From Mycobacterium nebraskense (lineage in GTDB: Bacteria > Actinomycetota > Actinomycetes > Mycobacteriales > Mycobacteriaceae): a stretch of 64,000 nucleotides of DNA. The stretch's first letter is position 1. Each line of letters begins with the position of its first letter. The notes under the pieces were generated by a model. The model was not told where the DNA came from. It made no database searches and saw only the letters and a list, made by a program, of their open reading frames with translations. Of this stretch, positions 24,264 through 34,900 are shown piece after piece. The position numbers and the translations under genes are program-made. The DNA lies in contig NZ_LQPH01000164.1 in NCBI RefSeq assembly GCF_002102255.1, forward strand, positions 1 through 64,000, in the 5' to 3' direction.

Positions 24264-24491
24264 ATGATTCATCGCAACGCAGGTGCTCCTCATCATGTAC
24301 TGATGCACCCTGAGCGTGACGACTGCGGAACGGTGGTGGACAGTGTCAACCCAGCGTGGACACCTAACGTGCTGACGGCGACGCCGCCGGACGCCGGCAT
24401 GGTGAAAGTCCGGTGGTCTGACAGCGCTGATCCGACCCAGTTGTATTGGGAATACCTCGCCGAGCTGCGGCCCGTAGTCGAGGAGTCATGA
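24264..24491 (+). CDS. Hypothetical small protein
   Basis: A 75-residue protein with a good GAGGAGAGG site seven bases before the ATG. It contains a central DSVNPAWTPNVLTATPPDAG and MVKVRWSDSADPTQLYWEYL; the W-x-D…LYWEYL pattern looks like a small beta-type domain. No family is recognised. The stop overlaps the next start by four bases (ATGA), so these two small genes are one translational unit. Confidence 0.6.
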   Translation: MIHRNAGAPHHVLMHPERDDCGTVVDSVNPAWTPNVLTATPPDAGMVKVRWSDSADPTQLYWEYLAELRPVVEES

Positions 24492-24736
24492 GCGCAACCG
24501 CCCGTGAGCATGTGCGCAACGTGGCCGCTGACAACGGTTACGAGCGCGATGGCGACCTTGGCGAGGCATCGCCGTGGGATGCGTTCGTTCGCAACGAGAG
24601 ACGAGTCGCCATCAAGTTCAGCCGAACAAACGATCGAGTTCTGAAAGTCACTGTCAACGGCTCCGACGTCCGCGGCCGCTATGGCGGTGCGATCACCGCC
24701 CTGGCCGGCCCTGACGGCGACCTGCGCCGAGCATAG
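24488..24736 (+). CDS. Hypothetical small protein
   Basis: An 82-residue protein, start ATG at 24488 overlapping the preceding stop. It begins SATAREHVRNVAADNGYERD and continues SPWDAFVRNERRVAIKFSRT and DRVLKVTVNGSDVRGRYGG. The last part has alternating hydrophobic residues like a small beta-sheet fold. No family is recognised. It is followed after about 100 bases by the tyrosine recombinase gene on the same strand. Confidence 0.55.
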   Translation: MSATAREHVRNVAADNGYERDGDLGEASPWDAFVRNERRVAIKFSRTNDRVLKVTVNGSDVRGRYGGAITALAGPDGDLRRA

Positions 24737-24840
24737 GCCGATCCAGGAAGCGTAGGCGACACAAGGAGATTGAAGCGCATGGGGACTCAACGTGGAGGGC
24801 TGGCGTACGACAGGGGGCGCGCCGCCTGCAGGTGGTGCAG

Positions 24841-25884
24841 ATGACGGGTACGAGCGACGGCGACCCAGACGGGCACCGACCGGCGTGGTTTCGGGAGTTT
24901 TTGACTGACAGGGCCACACGTAAGCCGTCACCACACACCTTGCAGGCATACCGCCACGACTTTGACGCGATCGCCAGCCGACTTGTCTGTGAACCACAAC
25001 ATATTTCGGCGCTGACGCCGACCGCTATCACGACGGCCGCGATGCGAGAGGCGTTCGCGGACTTCGCGCACGGCCACGAGGCTGCGTCTGTGCGGCGCTG
25101 CTGGTCGACGTGGAACACGCTGTGCGGCTATCTTTTCGGCGCCGAGCAGATCCCCGCCAACCCCATGGAACTTGTCGGAAAACCCAAGCCAGCCAAGACG
25201 TTGCCGAAATCTTTGCCGCCGGCGGCAGCGCAAGCGTTGCTGGGCGCGATCGACGCGCCAGGCGCGGACACCCGGACCACCGACTGGCCCGAGCGCGATC
25301 GTGCGATTGTGTTCACCGGGCTACTAGCCGGCCTGCGCGCACATGAGCTGCGCGGCGCGAATGTGGGCGATCTGCGTGTGCTGGCCGGCAATCGCGGCGG
25401 CGTTTTGCACGTGCGCGGTAAGGGCAACAAAGAACGCGCCGTACCGATCGAGCCTGCCCTCGTTGAGGTGATCAACGCGTATCTGGACAGCCGCGCAGCA
25501 CGATTCCCCAACACAGTGCGCCAGCGCACCGCAGGGGCGCAGCACAGCCGGTGGCCGGCTCAGGCACCGTTGTTTGTCGGTCGCGACAACGAGCGCATCA
25601 CCCGAGGCGTGCTGCAGTACCGGGTTTTACGCGCTTTCAAGCTTGCCGGTCCAGACGCCCAACGCGCACGCGGCGCCCTATTGCATGCACTACGGCACAC
25701 GTTCGCTACCGAGCTGGCCAATGCCAACATTAGTGTTTACGCGCTGATGCGGCTACTCGGGCACGAGTCCATGGCCACCTCACAGCGTTACATCACAAGC
25801 GCGGCCGCCGAGACCAAGTCCGCGGCCGCCCTCAACCCGCTCTATAGCCTTGTCAACCGGCCGTTGGAGGCTGATCCGTCGTGA
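24841..25884 (+). CDS. Tyrosine recombinase / integrase
   Basis: A 347-residue site-specific recombinase. The core-binding domain covers ~15-110 (SPHTLQAYRHDFDAIASRLV … VRRCWSTWNTLCGYLFGAEQ). The catalytic domain shows the expected residues: Arg in GLLAGLRAHELRGANV, Lys in VRGKGNKERAVPIE, His-x-x-Arg in LLHALRHTFATELAN, His in MRLLGHESMATSQ and the nucleophile Tyr in SQRYITSAA. It is intact, unlike the remnant at 13.4 kb. The stop overlaps the GTG of a Ser/Thr kinase gene (GTGA). Xer-like resolution of plasmid dimers or integration are both possible roles. Confidence 0.9.
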   Translation: MTGTSDGDPDGHRPAWFREFLTDRATRKPSPHTLQAYRHDFDAIASRLVCEPQHISALTPTAITTAAMREAFADFAHGHEAASVRRCWSTWNTLCGYLFGAEQIPANPMELVGKPKPAKTLPKSLPPAAAQALLGAIDAPGADTRTTDWPERDRAIVFTGLLAGLRAHELRGANVGDLRVLAGNRGGVLHVRGKGNKERAVPIEPALVEVINAYLDSRAARFPNTVRQRTAGAQHSRWPAQAPLFVGRDNERITRGVLQYRVLRAFKLAGPDAQRARGALLHALRHTFATELANANISVYALMRLLGHESMATSQRYITSAAAETKSAAALNPLYSLVNRPLEADPS

Positions 25885-27446
25885 TCACCCCAGAACCCGT
25901 GGCGCCGTTGCCCAACGAGGTCGCCGGGTATCGCATCGAACGTATCCTGGGCCGGGGCGGGATGGGTGTGGTGTACCTGGCTGAAAGCCTGACCTTGTTA
26001 CGACGCGAAGCCCTCAAAGTGCTCTCCGTCGACCTTGCCGACAGCGCTGCCGCCCGCGACGCCTTCCGCAGAGAGGCTGTGACGACCGCGGCGCTGGACC
26101 ACCCGAACATCGTGACGGTGTTTAGTCGCGGCGACACGGACGACGACCGCCCGTGGATCGCCATGGAGTACATCGCCGGCACTGACGCCGAGAACGCGCT
26201 GCGTGAGGACACCGTCACGCCGTCGCGGGCGTTGCACATCATCACCGAAGTGGCCGGGGCGCTTGACTACGCCCACGGCCAGGGCGTGATTCACCAGGAC
26301 ATCAAGCCCGCCAACTTTCTGCTCGGCAAACAGACCGGGGCGCGAGACAGGGTGGTCCTGGGGGACTTCGGCGCCGCCCTGAGCCTCAATGAGGCCGCCG
26401 ACGCGAGCGGCGGGGGTTCGATGGTGGCCAGTTTCGCCTATACCGCCCCCGAAGTCATCACGGGCAGCACGACGATCGGGCGCCAGGCCGACATTTATTC
26501 GTTGGGCTGCAGCCTGTTTCGGCTTCTCACCGGCCAATATCCGTTCGCTGGGCATGACAGCGTGGTGTCGATCGCCAACGCGCATCTCGAGCAGCCGCCG
26601 CCGCGGCCTTCTGCCTTTGTGTCGTGGGCGACAGCAAACCTCGATGACGTCATCGCGCAGGCCCTGGCCAAACAGCCCGAGCAGCGCTATAGCACGGCGG
26701 GCGAACTTGCGGCCGCTGCTGCGCGCGCGATGCGTGTCCCGTGGCAGGCTCGCACACCGGCGCCCACCGACATGGCCGCCGGTCCTCCTCCCCCGCCGCG
26801 GGTTTCGGTGTCGCCGGTCGTCAGGACGTCGCGGTCACGACGTTATGTGGCGGCGCCGAGACGCTGGATCGCCGCGGGTGGGATCGGCGCAGCGGCGGCC
26901 GCGGTCGCGCTGCTGGTGTGGTTGGTTCTACCTAGCCACAATTCGGCTTCCAACTCGGGGGCATCGCGGAGCTCGACGAGCAGCACGGCGTCGAGTAGCA
27001 GCGCCGCGGCGCCGACCGCGGCGCCGATCGAGCAGCTGCGGCGTGTCGTGCCCGCCGCAGGGTACCCGCCCGGTGCGTGCACGCCGGCGCCGCCCGGGCC
27101 GGCGGCGGTCATGTCGTGCGGACCCAACGTGGATCCGGGCGGTCCGAGTGCGGCGATATACACGTTGGCCCGCGACACTGCATCGCTGCAGGCCGCATTC
27201 GCCCAGGTCATTTCGACCGCCAACACCGTGGTGTGCCCTGGCAATATTCAGTCACCAGGCCCTTGGCGGCGCGTGTCTGACCCGAGCGTCCCCAAGGGCA
27301 CCGTGTTTTGCGGGTTCCGCGATGACCGGCCGCTGATGGCCTGGACCGTAGATTCCGAACACCTATTAGCGGTCGTTGCCTCCGACGTGCCGGATCCCAA
27401 CGCGCTCAACGCGCTCTACGCGTGGTGGGCGACCCACTCGTCGTGA
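25881..27446 (+). CDS. Membrane Ser/Thr protein kinase (PknF/PknE-like layout)
   Basis: A 521-residue Hanks-type kinase. Residues ~14-280 are the kinase domain: RILGRGGMGVVYLAE, Lys in REALKVL, HQDIKPANFLL as catalytic loop (Gln replaces the usual Arg of HRD), and DFGAAL. A Pro-rich juxtamembrane stretch leads to one transmembrane helix (WIAAGGIGAAAAAVALLVWL, ~333-352). The outer part is a Ser/Ala-rich stalk followed by a small four-cysteine domain (GACTPAP, MSCGP, VVCPGN, VFCGF) as in the PknF/PknH-type sensor ectodomains. It is translationally coupled to the integrase. HQD kinases are often not activation-loop controlled. Confidence 0.85.
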   Translation: MITPEPVAPLPNEVAGYRIERILGRGGMGVVYLAESLTLLRREALKVLSVDLADSAAARDAFRREAVTTAALDHPNIVTVFSRGDTDDDRPWIAMEYIAGTDAENALREDTVTPSRALHIITEVAGALDYAHGQGVIHQDIKPANFLLGKQTGARDRVVLGDFGAALSLNEAADASGGGSMVASFAYTAPEVITGSTTIGRQADIYSLGCSLFRLLTGQYPFAGHDSVVSIANAHLEQPPPRPSAFVSWATANLDDVIAQALAKQPEQRYSTAGELAAAAARAMRVPWQARTPAPTDMAAGPPPPPRVSVSPVVRTSRSRRYVAAPRRWIAAGGIGAAAAAVALLVWLVLPSHNSASNSGASRSSTSSTASSSSAAAPTAAPIEQLRRVVPAAGYPPGACTPAPPGPAAVMSCGPNVDPGGPSAAIYTLARDTASLQAAFAQVISTANTVVCPGNIQSPGPWRRVSDPSVPKGTVFCGFRDDRPLMAWTVDSEHLLAVVASDVPDPNALNALYAWWATHSS

Positions 27447-28102
27447 CGGCCCACCGGTAGAGCCAGCCGCGGTTGGCTGCCCGCCAAGAGCGGCTGCAGA
27501 CGGACGTCGTTGGTCCACGCTGGCCCGTACAGCGCGTGCGCGGACCATAACGCAATGGCCACCGCCGACGGCCCAGCCACACGTAGGGGCAGGCAACGAT
27601 CACCGTAAGCGAACGTCACGGTGCAGCCCAGTAGATCTGGGTAGAACTCCGTGACGTAGCCGAACCAGAAATCAATTAGCGTGCCGTCTGGTCCGCTGCA
27701 CATCAGCCGCTCGTCGGTGACGACGATGGTGGACTGCTGCTGATAGCGCCATTGAGCGACCTCGTCGCGGCGAGCCCGCCTTTTGCGTCGGCCGTTGATA
27801 ACGCTCTGCGCGGCGAGCATCCCCAGCGTGAGCCCAGCGCTGCCGAAGACGAACGTGGAGGACCGCTCGTAGGTGCCGTCGCCGGCGGCCAGGCGGCTGG
27901 ACGTGGCGGTGGTGCACAGCCGCGCTTGTTCATCGTCGTCGAGAATGGGGCCGTAGACCGCGACCGACGCTGGCGCGACACCGCTGCGTAGTGCCGTGGC
28001 CCAGCCGCGCGCGTAATCCCACCACGGATCGGCCGCGACGAGTTGCGCCTGCACTGTGATCACCGCCCCTGTGAATGCTGCTGGTACTGGTGGCAGCAAC
28101 AT
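27416..28102 (-). CDS. Hypothetical protein, convergent with the kinase
   Basis: A 228-residue protein. It has no clear signal peptide; a hydrophobic segment (FVFGSAGLTLGMLAAQSVIN) followed by basic GRRKRRARRDE suggests one membrane anchor with a cytoplasmic tail, then a beta-rich region (STIVVTDERLMCSGPDGTLI, DFWFGYVTEFYPDLLGCTVT), like a PH-type or DUF fold, and LPLRVAGPSAVAIALWSAHA. Its 3' end overlaps the kinase gene end by about 30 bases. The convergent overlap and balanced composition suggest a real gene. The function is not known. Confidence 0.55.
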   Translation of the reverse strand: MLLPPVPAAFTGAVITVQAQLVAADPWWDYARGWATALRSGVAPASVAVYGPILDDDEQARLCTTATSSRLAAGDGTYERSSTFVFGSAGLTLGMLAAQSVINGRRKRRARRDEVAQWRYQQQSTIVVTDERLMCSGPDGTLIDFWFGYVTEFYPDLLGCTVTFAYGDRCLPLRVAGPSAVAIALWSAHALYGPAWTNDVRLQPLLAGSQPRLALPVGRHDEWVAHHA

Positions 28103-28779
28103 AGCACTGCGCTACGACAACAGTTCGGGGCTGGCGTCACGGGCGGGGCGCACGAAGCGGGAGATGGCCACGTGCTCCTGCGGGTTGGGGGTCTTAACCC
28201 TGCCGCCCGTGACGCCGCCTTAACGCTAACACCGTGATCTGACAGCTTCGGCGAAAATCGACGCACGTGCGCAAAGCAGCGACGTGAACACCCGGCGTAG
28301 AGGACGTGGTGTTCACGGGCAAGCGCGCAGGGCTGCACCAGCCAGCCAGCCGGCCGCGTGGTCTGCTGCCTGCCGAAGCGTTCGGGGCTGCTTGCCGTCA
28401 TCGTCTGACTTCCAACCTCGTTCGGATCATTACCCGCGTAGTGTAAGTTGGCCGGCCACCGGCGCGAGACGCAACTTACACCTGTCACAAGCCCAGTGTA
28501 CCTGGTGGTGTCTATCCTGCGTTTACGCATTGCCGTTATTGGCGCTTTGTGCCCGGCTTCGGGGGCGGCTGCATGTGAGCTGAGGATGGCGTGTGAAACG
28601 GCCGGGCGGTTCCCGGCCGTCGAACTGTGGTGTCGTTCAGCGGGATTGGTGCGACGTCGCGGTTAAACCGCCAGCCTTGTCGCGGTGAATCCGCTTCCGC
28701 CGCAACCTATCTGGCTCTCTGAAGGTTGTCGGCTGCTGCTCGTAGGGTGGCACATGCCCGAATACTGGAAAGGTGGGTG
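28103..28779. other. Non-coding stretch with an inverted repeat
   Basis: About 680 bases with no convincing gene on either strand. It contains a perfect 10-base inverted repeat, GTGTAAGTTG at 28441-28450 and CAACTTACAC at 28472-28481, with a GC-rich 21-base spacer that itself includes GCCGGCCACCGGC. Such a structure fits a transfer origin hairpin, a terminator without U-tract, or a protein binding site. It must also contain the promoter of the minus-strand gene starting at 28102. Confidence 0.4.
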
Positions 28780-28935
28780 ATGGTGGAGCCGTGGATCGTT
28801 GAAGCGGTGTTGCTGGTCGCCGGCGCGCAGCCTGCGCGCCTGGCCCGGTGGATGCGCGAGAACGTCGATGAGGACGCGCGTGGTGAATCGCGCCGTGGCG
28901 TAGAGCGGGTCGATACCGGCCATTTCGTGTTGTAG
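28780..28935 (+). CDS. Possible small ORF (51 aa)
   Basis: A short frame with an excellent GGAAAGGTGG site directly before the ATG at 28780. The product (VEPWIVEAVLLVAGAQPARL, ARWMRENVDEDARGESRRGV) has one hydrophobic helix and a charged tail. It ends 19 bases before the stop of the convergent DarB-like gene. No family is recognised; the start signal is the main support. Confidence 0.35.
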   Translation: MVEPWIVEAVLLVAGAQPARLARWMRENVDEDARGESRRGVERVDTGHFVL

Positions 28936-28953
28936 CGCCTGGCCGGGCCGGCC

Positions 28954-31900
28954 CTACAGCCCGAGCTCGCCGTCGTCGGTGTTGTCACGGTGTTGTTGCT
29001 GCTGCTGTTCTTGGTCTTTGGCGATGTGCTCGTTGCGGTATTCGGCGGCGCGGTGTTGTTCGATGATGCGTTGGGCGGCGCGGTAGCTGGTGGCGTCGGG
29101 TAGCCCTGACTCGGCGATGAGCGCGGGGGTTGGGTTGAGTTCGAGGGTCCAGCCTGGTTGGCGTCCGGCCTCGAGCATGCGTTCGCGGGCGGCTGCGGAT
29201 GCGGCTTGGGCCGCTTCGCTTTGGGCTTCCATGCGTAGCTGGGCGGTCAAGGTGCTCAGTTCTAGGCGTTTATCGGCGAGTTCGGCGGCGTGCTCGAAGT
29301 CGCCGAGGCTGGTGTTGTCGTAGTCGTGCAGCTCGCGGGTGAGGGTGTCTGCGTGTCGCTGCAGGCGGGTGTTGTGGTGCGGGATGTCTTTGTAGGCGTT
29401 CTCGACGCGCTGGAGCAGTCCTCTGGCTTTGGCGATGTGGGCGTCGCCGCCGACGGTGGGTGCTGTGGCGAACAGTTCGGCGTCTTCGATGGCGACGGTG
29501 GTTGACGGTACGTCGAGGGTCAGGTGCAGCTCGCCTTTGAGGTGGCTTCGCCGCGCGGTGATGGTGATGCCGTTGATGGTGGCGTCGAGGGGTTTGGTGT
29601 CGAAGCTGGATTTGTGTTTAAGGGCGAGATAGGCGTCGCGGCAGGCGGCGGCGAATGGGGCGGCGGCGTCTTTGCGTTCTGCGTACCCGCGGTCGCCCAC
29701 GGTGATGTGTGCGGGCCGCTCGCCGGTCGCGGCGATCTGATCGAGGACTGGTGCGAGGGTGTCGAGTTCTTTTGTGGTGGCGTCAAGTTCACGCTCGGTG
29801 GACTGGCGCTGGTGGCGGCGGCGGGCGGCGGCGTCGCGGTGGGCCGATTCCAGGGCTGCCAGCCGTCTGACGTCGTCGTCGAGTTCGACTTGTCTGATGT
29901 AGCGGGGGTCGCCGGTAGCGATGGCCTTGGTTTCGGCGGCGGCGCCGGAGATGTCTCCTCCCCCAAGGTCTTCGATCTCATCGACGTCCACGTTTTCGCG
30001 TTTTACCTGTTCGATGAAGCGGGCTTTGAATTCGACTTTTTGCCACATGACGGTGTCGTAGGCGCCTTCGGTGACGTAACTGACGATGTCGATGTCGCTG
30101 TTTTGGTTTCCCTGGCGCATGATGCGGCCTTCGCGCTGCTCGAGATCGGCGGGACGCCATGGAACATCGACATGGTGTAGGGCGCGCATTCGGGTTTGAA
30201 CATTCATGCCGGTGCCCATTTTTTCGGTGGACCCGATCAGGACGGAGACCTCCCCGGTGCGGCAGCGGTGGAACAGGTTGAGTTTGTCGGCCGGTTTGAC
30301 GAAGTCGTGGATGAACGCGATCGCGTCGGCGGGCATGCCGCGGGCGATGAGTTCGTCACGGATCGCGCCGTAGAGGGTGAATTGGCGTGGGTCTTTAGAC
30401 GGGGTGCCGCGGTCGCAGAACGCGAGTTGGAAGGCGCCGCGGATCGGCATGGCACGGCCGGTTTCCGGGTCGTGGTAGACGTTGTCGGCGCTGGCGCGGT
30501 GGATATCCATGATGTCGTCGGCGACTGCGGATGCCCGAGAGGTTGCCGGGGCTTCAAGGCCCGCCAGGCGCGGGTCCAGTGAGACGTTGCGGCCGTCGTT
30601 GGCGATCTTGAGTTGGTTGTCTTTGTCGGGGCGGCGGGGGTCGAGGTGATCGAGACGCCAGCCCAGGTCGGTGATGAAGTCTTTGACCTCTTGGCTGGGG
30701 GTGATGCTGTCGACGCGGCGCCGGCCGCCAGACAGGCGGGGAAGCTCGATGGGGACTTCGTCGCGGGTGACCACGTCGGTGAAGATCGACGAGAGTGCCA
30801 GCAGTTCAGGAAGATTGCAGAATTTCCCTACCCGGGTGACGGTGCGCAGGCTGGTGCCGGTGGCGTTGACTTCCACACCGCTCACAGGGGCGGTGAAGTT
30901 GGCTCCCCAATCGTTGATGTCAGCGACACCGGCGGCGGCGAGCAGGTCGGGACGCAGATAGTTCTGCATGACCCACAGCTCGCCCAGGGAGTTGGCCACT
31001 GGTGTGCCGGTGGCGAAGGTGGCCACCCGCTCGACGACTTGGTCGGGTCGCAGACCCGCGGCGCGGCCTTCGTCGTGGCGGCGTGCTCGCAGGACTTCGA
31101 GTTTCATGGCGAGGTCTTCGGCACGTTGAGCGGGGGCAGGGCAGGACAGTTCTTCGATGTTGCTGAGGCGTCCTTTGTTTTTGTACATGTGGGCTTCGTC
31201 GATGAAAAGGTAGTCCGCACCGGCATTTTCGAATGTGAGGCCGGTGTCTTTTCTGTCCTGCTTGGTCATGTCTTTGAGGCGGGCGTCGAGGCGTTTCTTC
31301 TGTTGTTCGACTCGCTTTTTGCTCATCGAGGTGAGGGCGCGGTCTTGGTGGTTGTCGAGTTCGTCGAGTTGGCGTTGGATGTAGTCGGCGTGGGTGTCGG
31401 CGCTGACCCCGATCGCGGTGAACAGGCTTTGGGGAACAATGACCATGTCCCAGTCGGTGGCGGCGGATTGCGCGACGAATCGGCGTCGGCCTTCAGGGTC
31501 GGTTCCTGGTGTGCCGAGCAGGATTCGGGCGGCCGGATACCATTGCGCGGCTTCTCTGCCGACTTGCTCGATGATGTGGTTGGGGACCACGATCCAGGGC
31601 TGAGAGCATAACCCGAGCCGTTTGAGTTCCATCGCTCCCATCAGCATGGATCCTGTTTTGCCCGCGCCGACCACGTGGTCGAGCAGCACGGTGGGTTCGG
31701 CGATGATGCGGGCGACAGCGTCGCGCTGGTAGGGGTGGGGCTCGAACTTCTCCGATAGGCCGGGCAGGCTCAGGTGGTCGCCGCGATGTTTCGGCGCGAC
31801 AAGGCTGTTGAACCGGGCGTTGAATTCGGCGACCAGCTCCTCGCGGCGGCGGTCGTCGTCGAATACCCATTCCTGGAAGGCCTCGGTAATCTTGGCTGCC

Positions 31901-34900
31901 TTGGCTTGGGCGGCGAAGGTAGCTTCGAAATTGATTGTTGGGCCGCCGGTTTCGGCAACGACCTCGGCCGGCCGATTGACGGTGATCGGCTTGGAGTTAC
32001 ACAGCGCGTCGAGCAGCTCGATCGCGTCTTTGTACTCGGTGCCCCATGTTTCGGTCATGGCCACTGAGGCGCGTTGGTGGCGTGCGCAGTCCACTGACCA
32101 GGTGCCGCTGATGTGGTCGGCGACGACGGTGTCGGCGCCGAATGTCTCGTTGGCGAACTGGGCGACGTATTTGGCGTCGATCCATGGGGCGCCGGGGCGG
32201 ACCCGGATTTGGGAGGCTTCTTTATCGGCGGGCATGACCGCCTGCAGCGCCGACATGTATTCGGCGTAGGCGGGATTGGTTTCGGCGGCGGCCCGGGCGG
32301 CGGCCAGTTTGTTGCGGACATTGCCTGACAGGGCGGTGACCGCGGGAACAAGTTCGTCGGGGTCGTCCAGGGACGGGTAGGCCAGCCCGCGTAGTTGTTC
32401 GCGGACCTCGTCAGGCTCTGCTCCCAGAAGGGTGGCGATGTAGTCGACGTCGATGCGCTGGTGCTGGTCGATACTGATGGCCAGGGCGTCGCTGATGGTG
32501 GCGGCGGTGTCGGGGACCGTGCGGGCGGTCAGGACGTCCACGGAGAAGATGGGCGCTTTGAGGGCTTCGCCGCTCTGTTCGTTGAACATCTCCAAGGCGG
32601 CGACGTTGGCCCAGCGGGGATCGTTTTTCATGCCGCCGTCCAGGTGCGGGCGGCGCTTGTAGGGGTTGCCGGCTTCCCAGGCCTTCTCCGACCATTCCTG
32701 CTGAAGATGCTCGGGCACCGGGCCCCGGTAGCGCACGCCGTCGATGCCTTGTGCTTTGCGCCATTGTTCTTCTGCGCCAGCCACTTTGCGGTCGTGGGAC
32801 TCTTGGGTTGGCGGTTGCGGGTAGATCCATTTGAAGCGGTTGATCGGCCCGTACTTGCTCACGTAGCCGTCATAGAGCGTGTTCAGCTGCGCGCGGAGCT
32901 GCTCGCGCTCGGGTAGGGGTTGGCCGTCGCGCTGGGAGGCGATGACAGCGGTGGCGGCCTCGCGCAGCTCGATGAGCGAACGGGTTTCGCGCAGACGGCT
33001 TTTGGGGGTGCGCTGCTCTTGCCAGCTATGCCCGGTCCACCGTTGGATGCTGTCGGTCGGTGGGTGGTAGCGCAGCGCGTCCAGGGGTGGTTGTTCGGCG
33101 CGTTCGGCCTCGGTGAACAGGCCCGGGTCGAACACCGTGGTGTCGACGTCGATGAGCGAGTCAGCGGTAGCGGTCAGGGCGTGGCCGCGGGCCAAAGCGT
33201 TCTCGACGATGTCGCGGAGGCGGCCGCCGATGGCATCGGCGAGCGCCTCGCGGCTCTGCTGCTCCTCCCCCACGACTTTGAGGGTCGGTGAGCCGTGGAT
33301 GCCTTGGCCCAGGGCCAAGGTGCCGACAACGTTGTCGGGGTGGTTGAGGAAGTATTCGTTGATGTTGAGGGCATCCCCGACGTCGTCGCGGCCGAAAACC
33401 GTCTCGTCGACGAGGTGGTCGAGGTCCTCGACGTCGAGGGTTTCAGTGTCGATCCAGGCGGTCAGGTCTGTGTCGGCGCGGTCGCTGTCTTTGCGGCGCA
33501 ACACCAAGATGTCGGTGACGACCTCGGTGCCGGCGACTCGTTTGAACGCCGTGGACGGCAGCCGCACGGCGCCGATCAGGTCGGCTTCGGCGGCCATGGC
33601 CCGCCGGGCTCGAGTGTCGACGCTGTCCATGGTGTAGCGGCTGGTCAGGACCGTGACGTAGCCGCCGGGGGCGGTCAAGCTGATCGCTTTGTTGATGAAG
33701 TGGTTGTGGATGCTGAACCGGGCCGGGTTGTGGGCGGGGTCGATGAGTGAGAAGTTGCCGAACGGCACGTTGCCGATCGTGGCGACGAACGAGTCGGCGG
33801 GGACCCGGGTGGTTTCGAAGCCTTCGGCGCGGATTTGGGCGTGCGGGTAGAGCGCGGCGGCGAGGGAGGCGGTGACGGTGTCGTTGTCGACGCCGACCAG
33901 GACCGTGTCTGGGGGGGCTAGGCCGATGAAGGTGCCTGAGCCGCAGCCTGGTTCGAGGACACGGCCGTCGCGCAGCCCGGCGTGTCGGAGGGCGTCCCAC
34001 ATGGCCGCGGCGATGATTGGGTCGGTGTAGTGGGCGTTGAGGATGCTGGCTTCGGCGGCCCGGTAGGCGTCGGCTCCCAGCACGCTGCGGAGCTGGTCGC
34101 GCTCGGTGACGTATTGGTCGCTGCGCCGATCGAACAGCTCGGCGCAGGCTCCCCACCCTGACCAGCTGGCCAGCACGTCGCGTTCGGTGTCGGTGGCCGG
34201 CCTGCCGCCGTCGGCGCGCAGCCGTTCGAGCACGTCGATCGCCGCGAGGTTGGCCTGGATGCGGGCTTTGGTCCCTGACGGCACCCGGATGTCGGTGCCC
34301 AGGCGAAACCTCGGTGAAGTGAGCTCGACCGCCGATGGCGGGGCGATCTCATCAGCGCTGGACGTCGCCGCGGTGCTGGGTTCCTCGGTATTGACCCCGC
34401 GGGCGGGCTGCGTTGCCGGACTGGTGCCAGCCGGCGGCGCCAAGGTCTGCTTCTGGGAGTGCTCGGGGTCGGGCAGTGTGCGCTGCGTGAAGTCCAACTC
34501 CGCGGCGGGGTCGGCGGCGATCTCGGCGCCGCTGGTGTGGGCTTCGGCCGGGGTCGAGTCTAGGGCGTACAGGTCACCGTCGCCGGGCTGCGCGAGGTCG
34601 GCAGTGTCGTCGAGGCGGCGCGGTGGCGGTAGTGGCGTGCCGCCGGGGTCGATGCTGCGTGGGTCGGTGGGCTGGTCGAAGTCCTCGAACAGCGACAGTT
34701 GTGGCTCAGGTGCGATTACTTCACGGGATAGCCGTCGAGGCGAAGATCCTCGTACACCAGTGGTGCCAATTCGGCTGCCAGTGGATGCTGGGGGCCGTCC
34801 GGTAGCGGAAGCTGGTCCTCGAGGCGGGCGATCAACAGGTAGGCCGCTTTGATGCGGAACAGGTCCGAGAACTGCGGATCCGGCCACACCATCTCGGCCA

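Noticed and set aside
30613..31611. 332-codon plus-strand frame antisense to the DarB-like gene
   Set aside because: Strong helicase motifs are on the minus strand; this frame is Val/Gly/Asp-rich antisense shadow, common in high-GC DNA.
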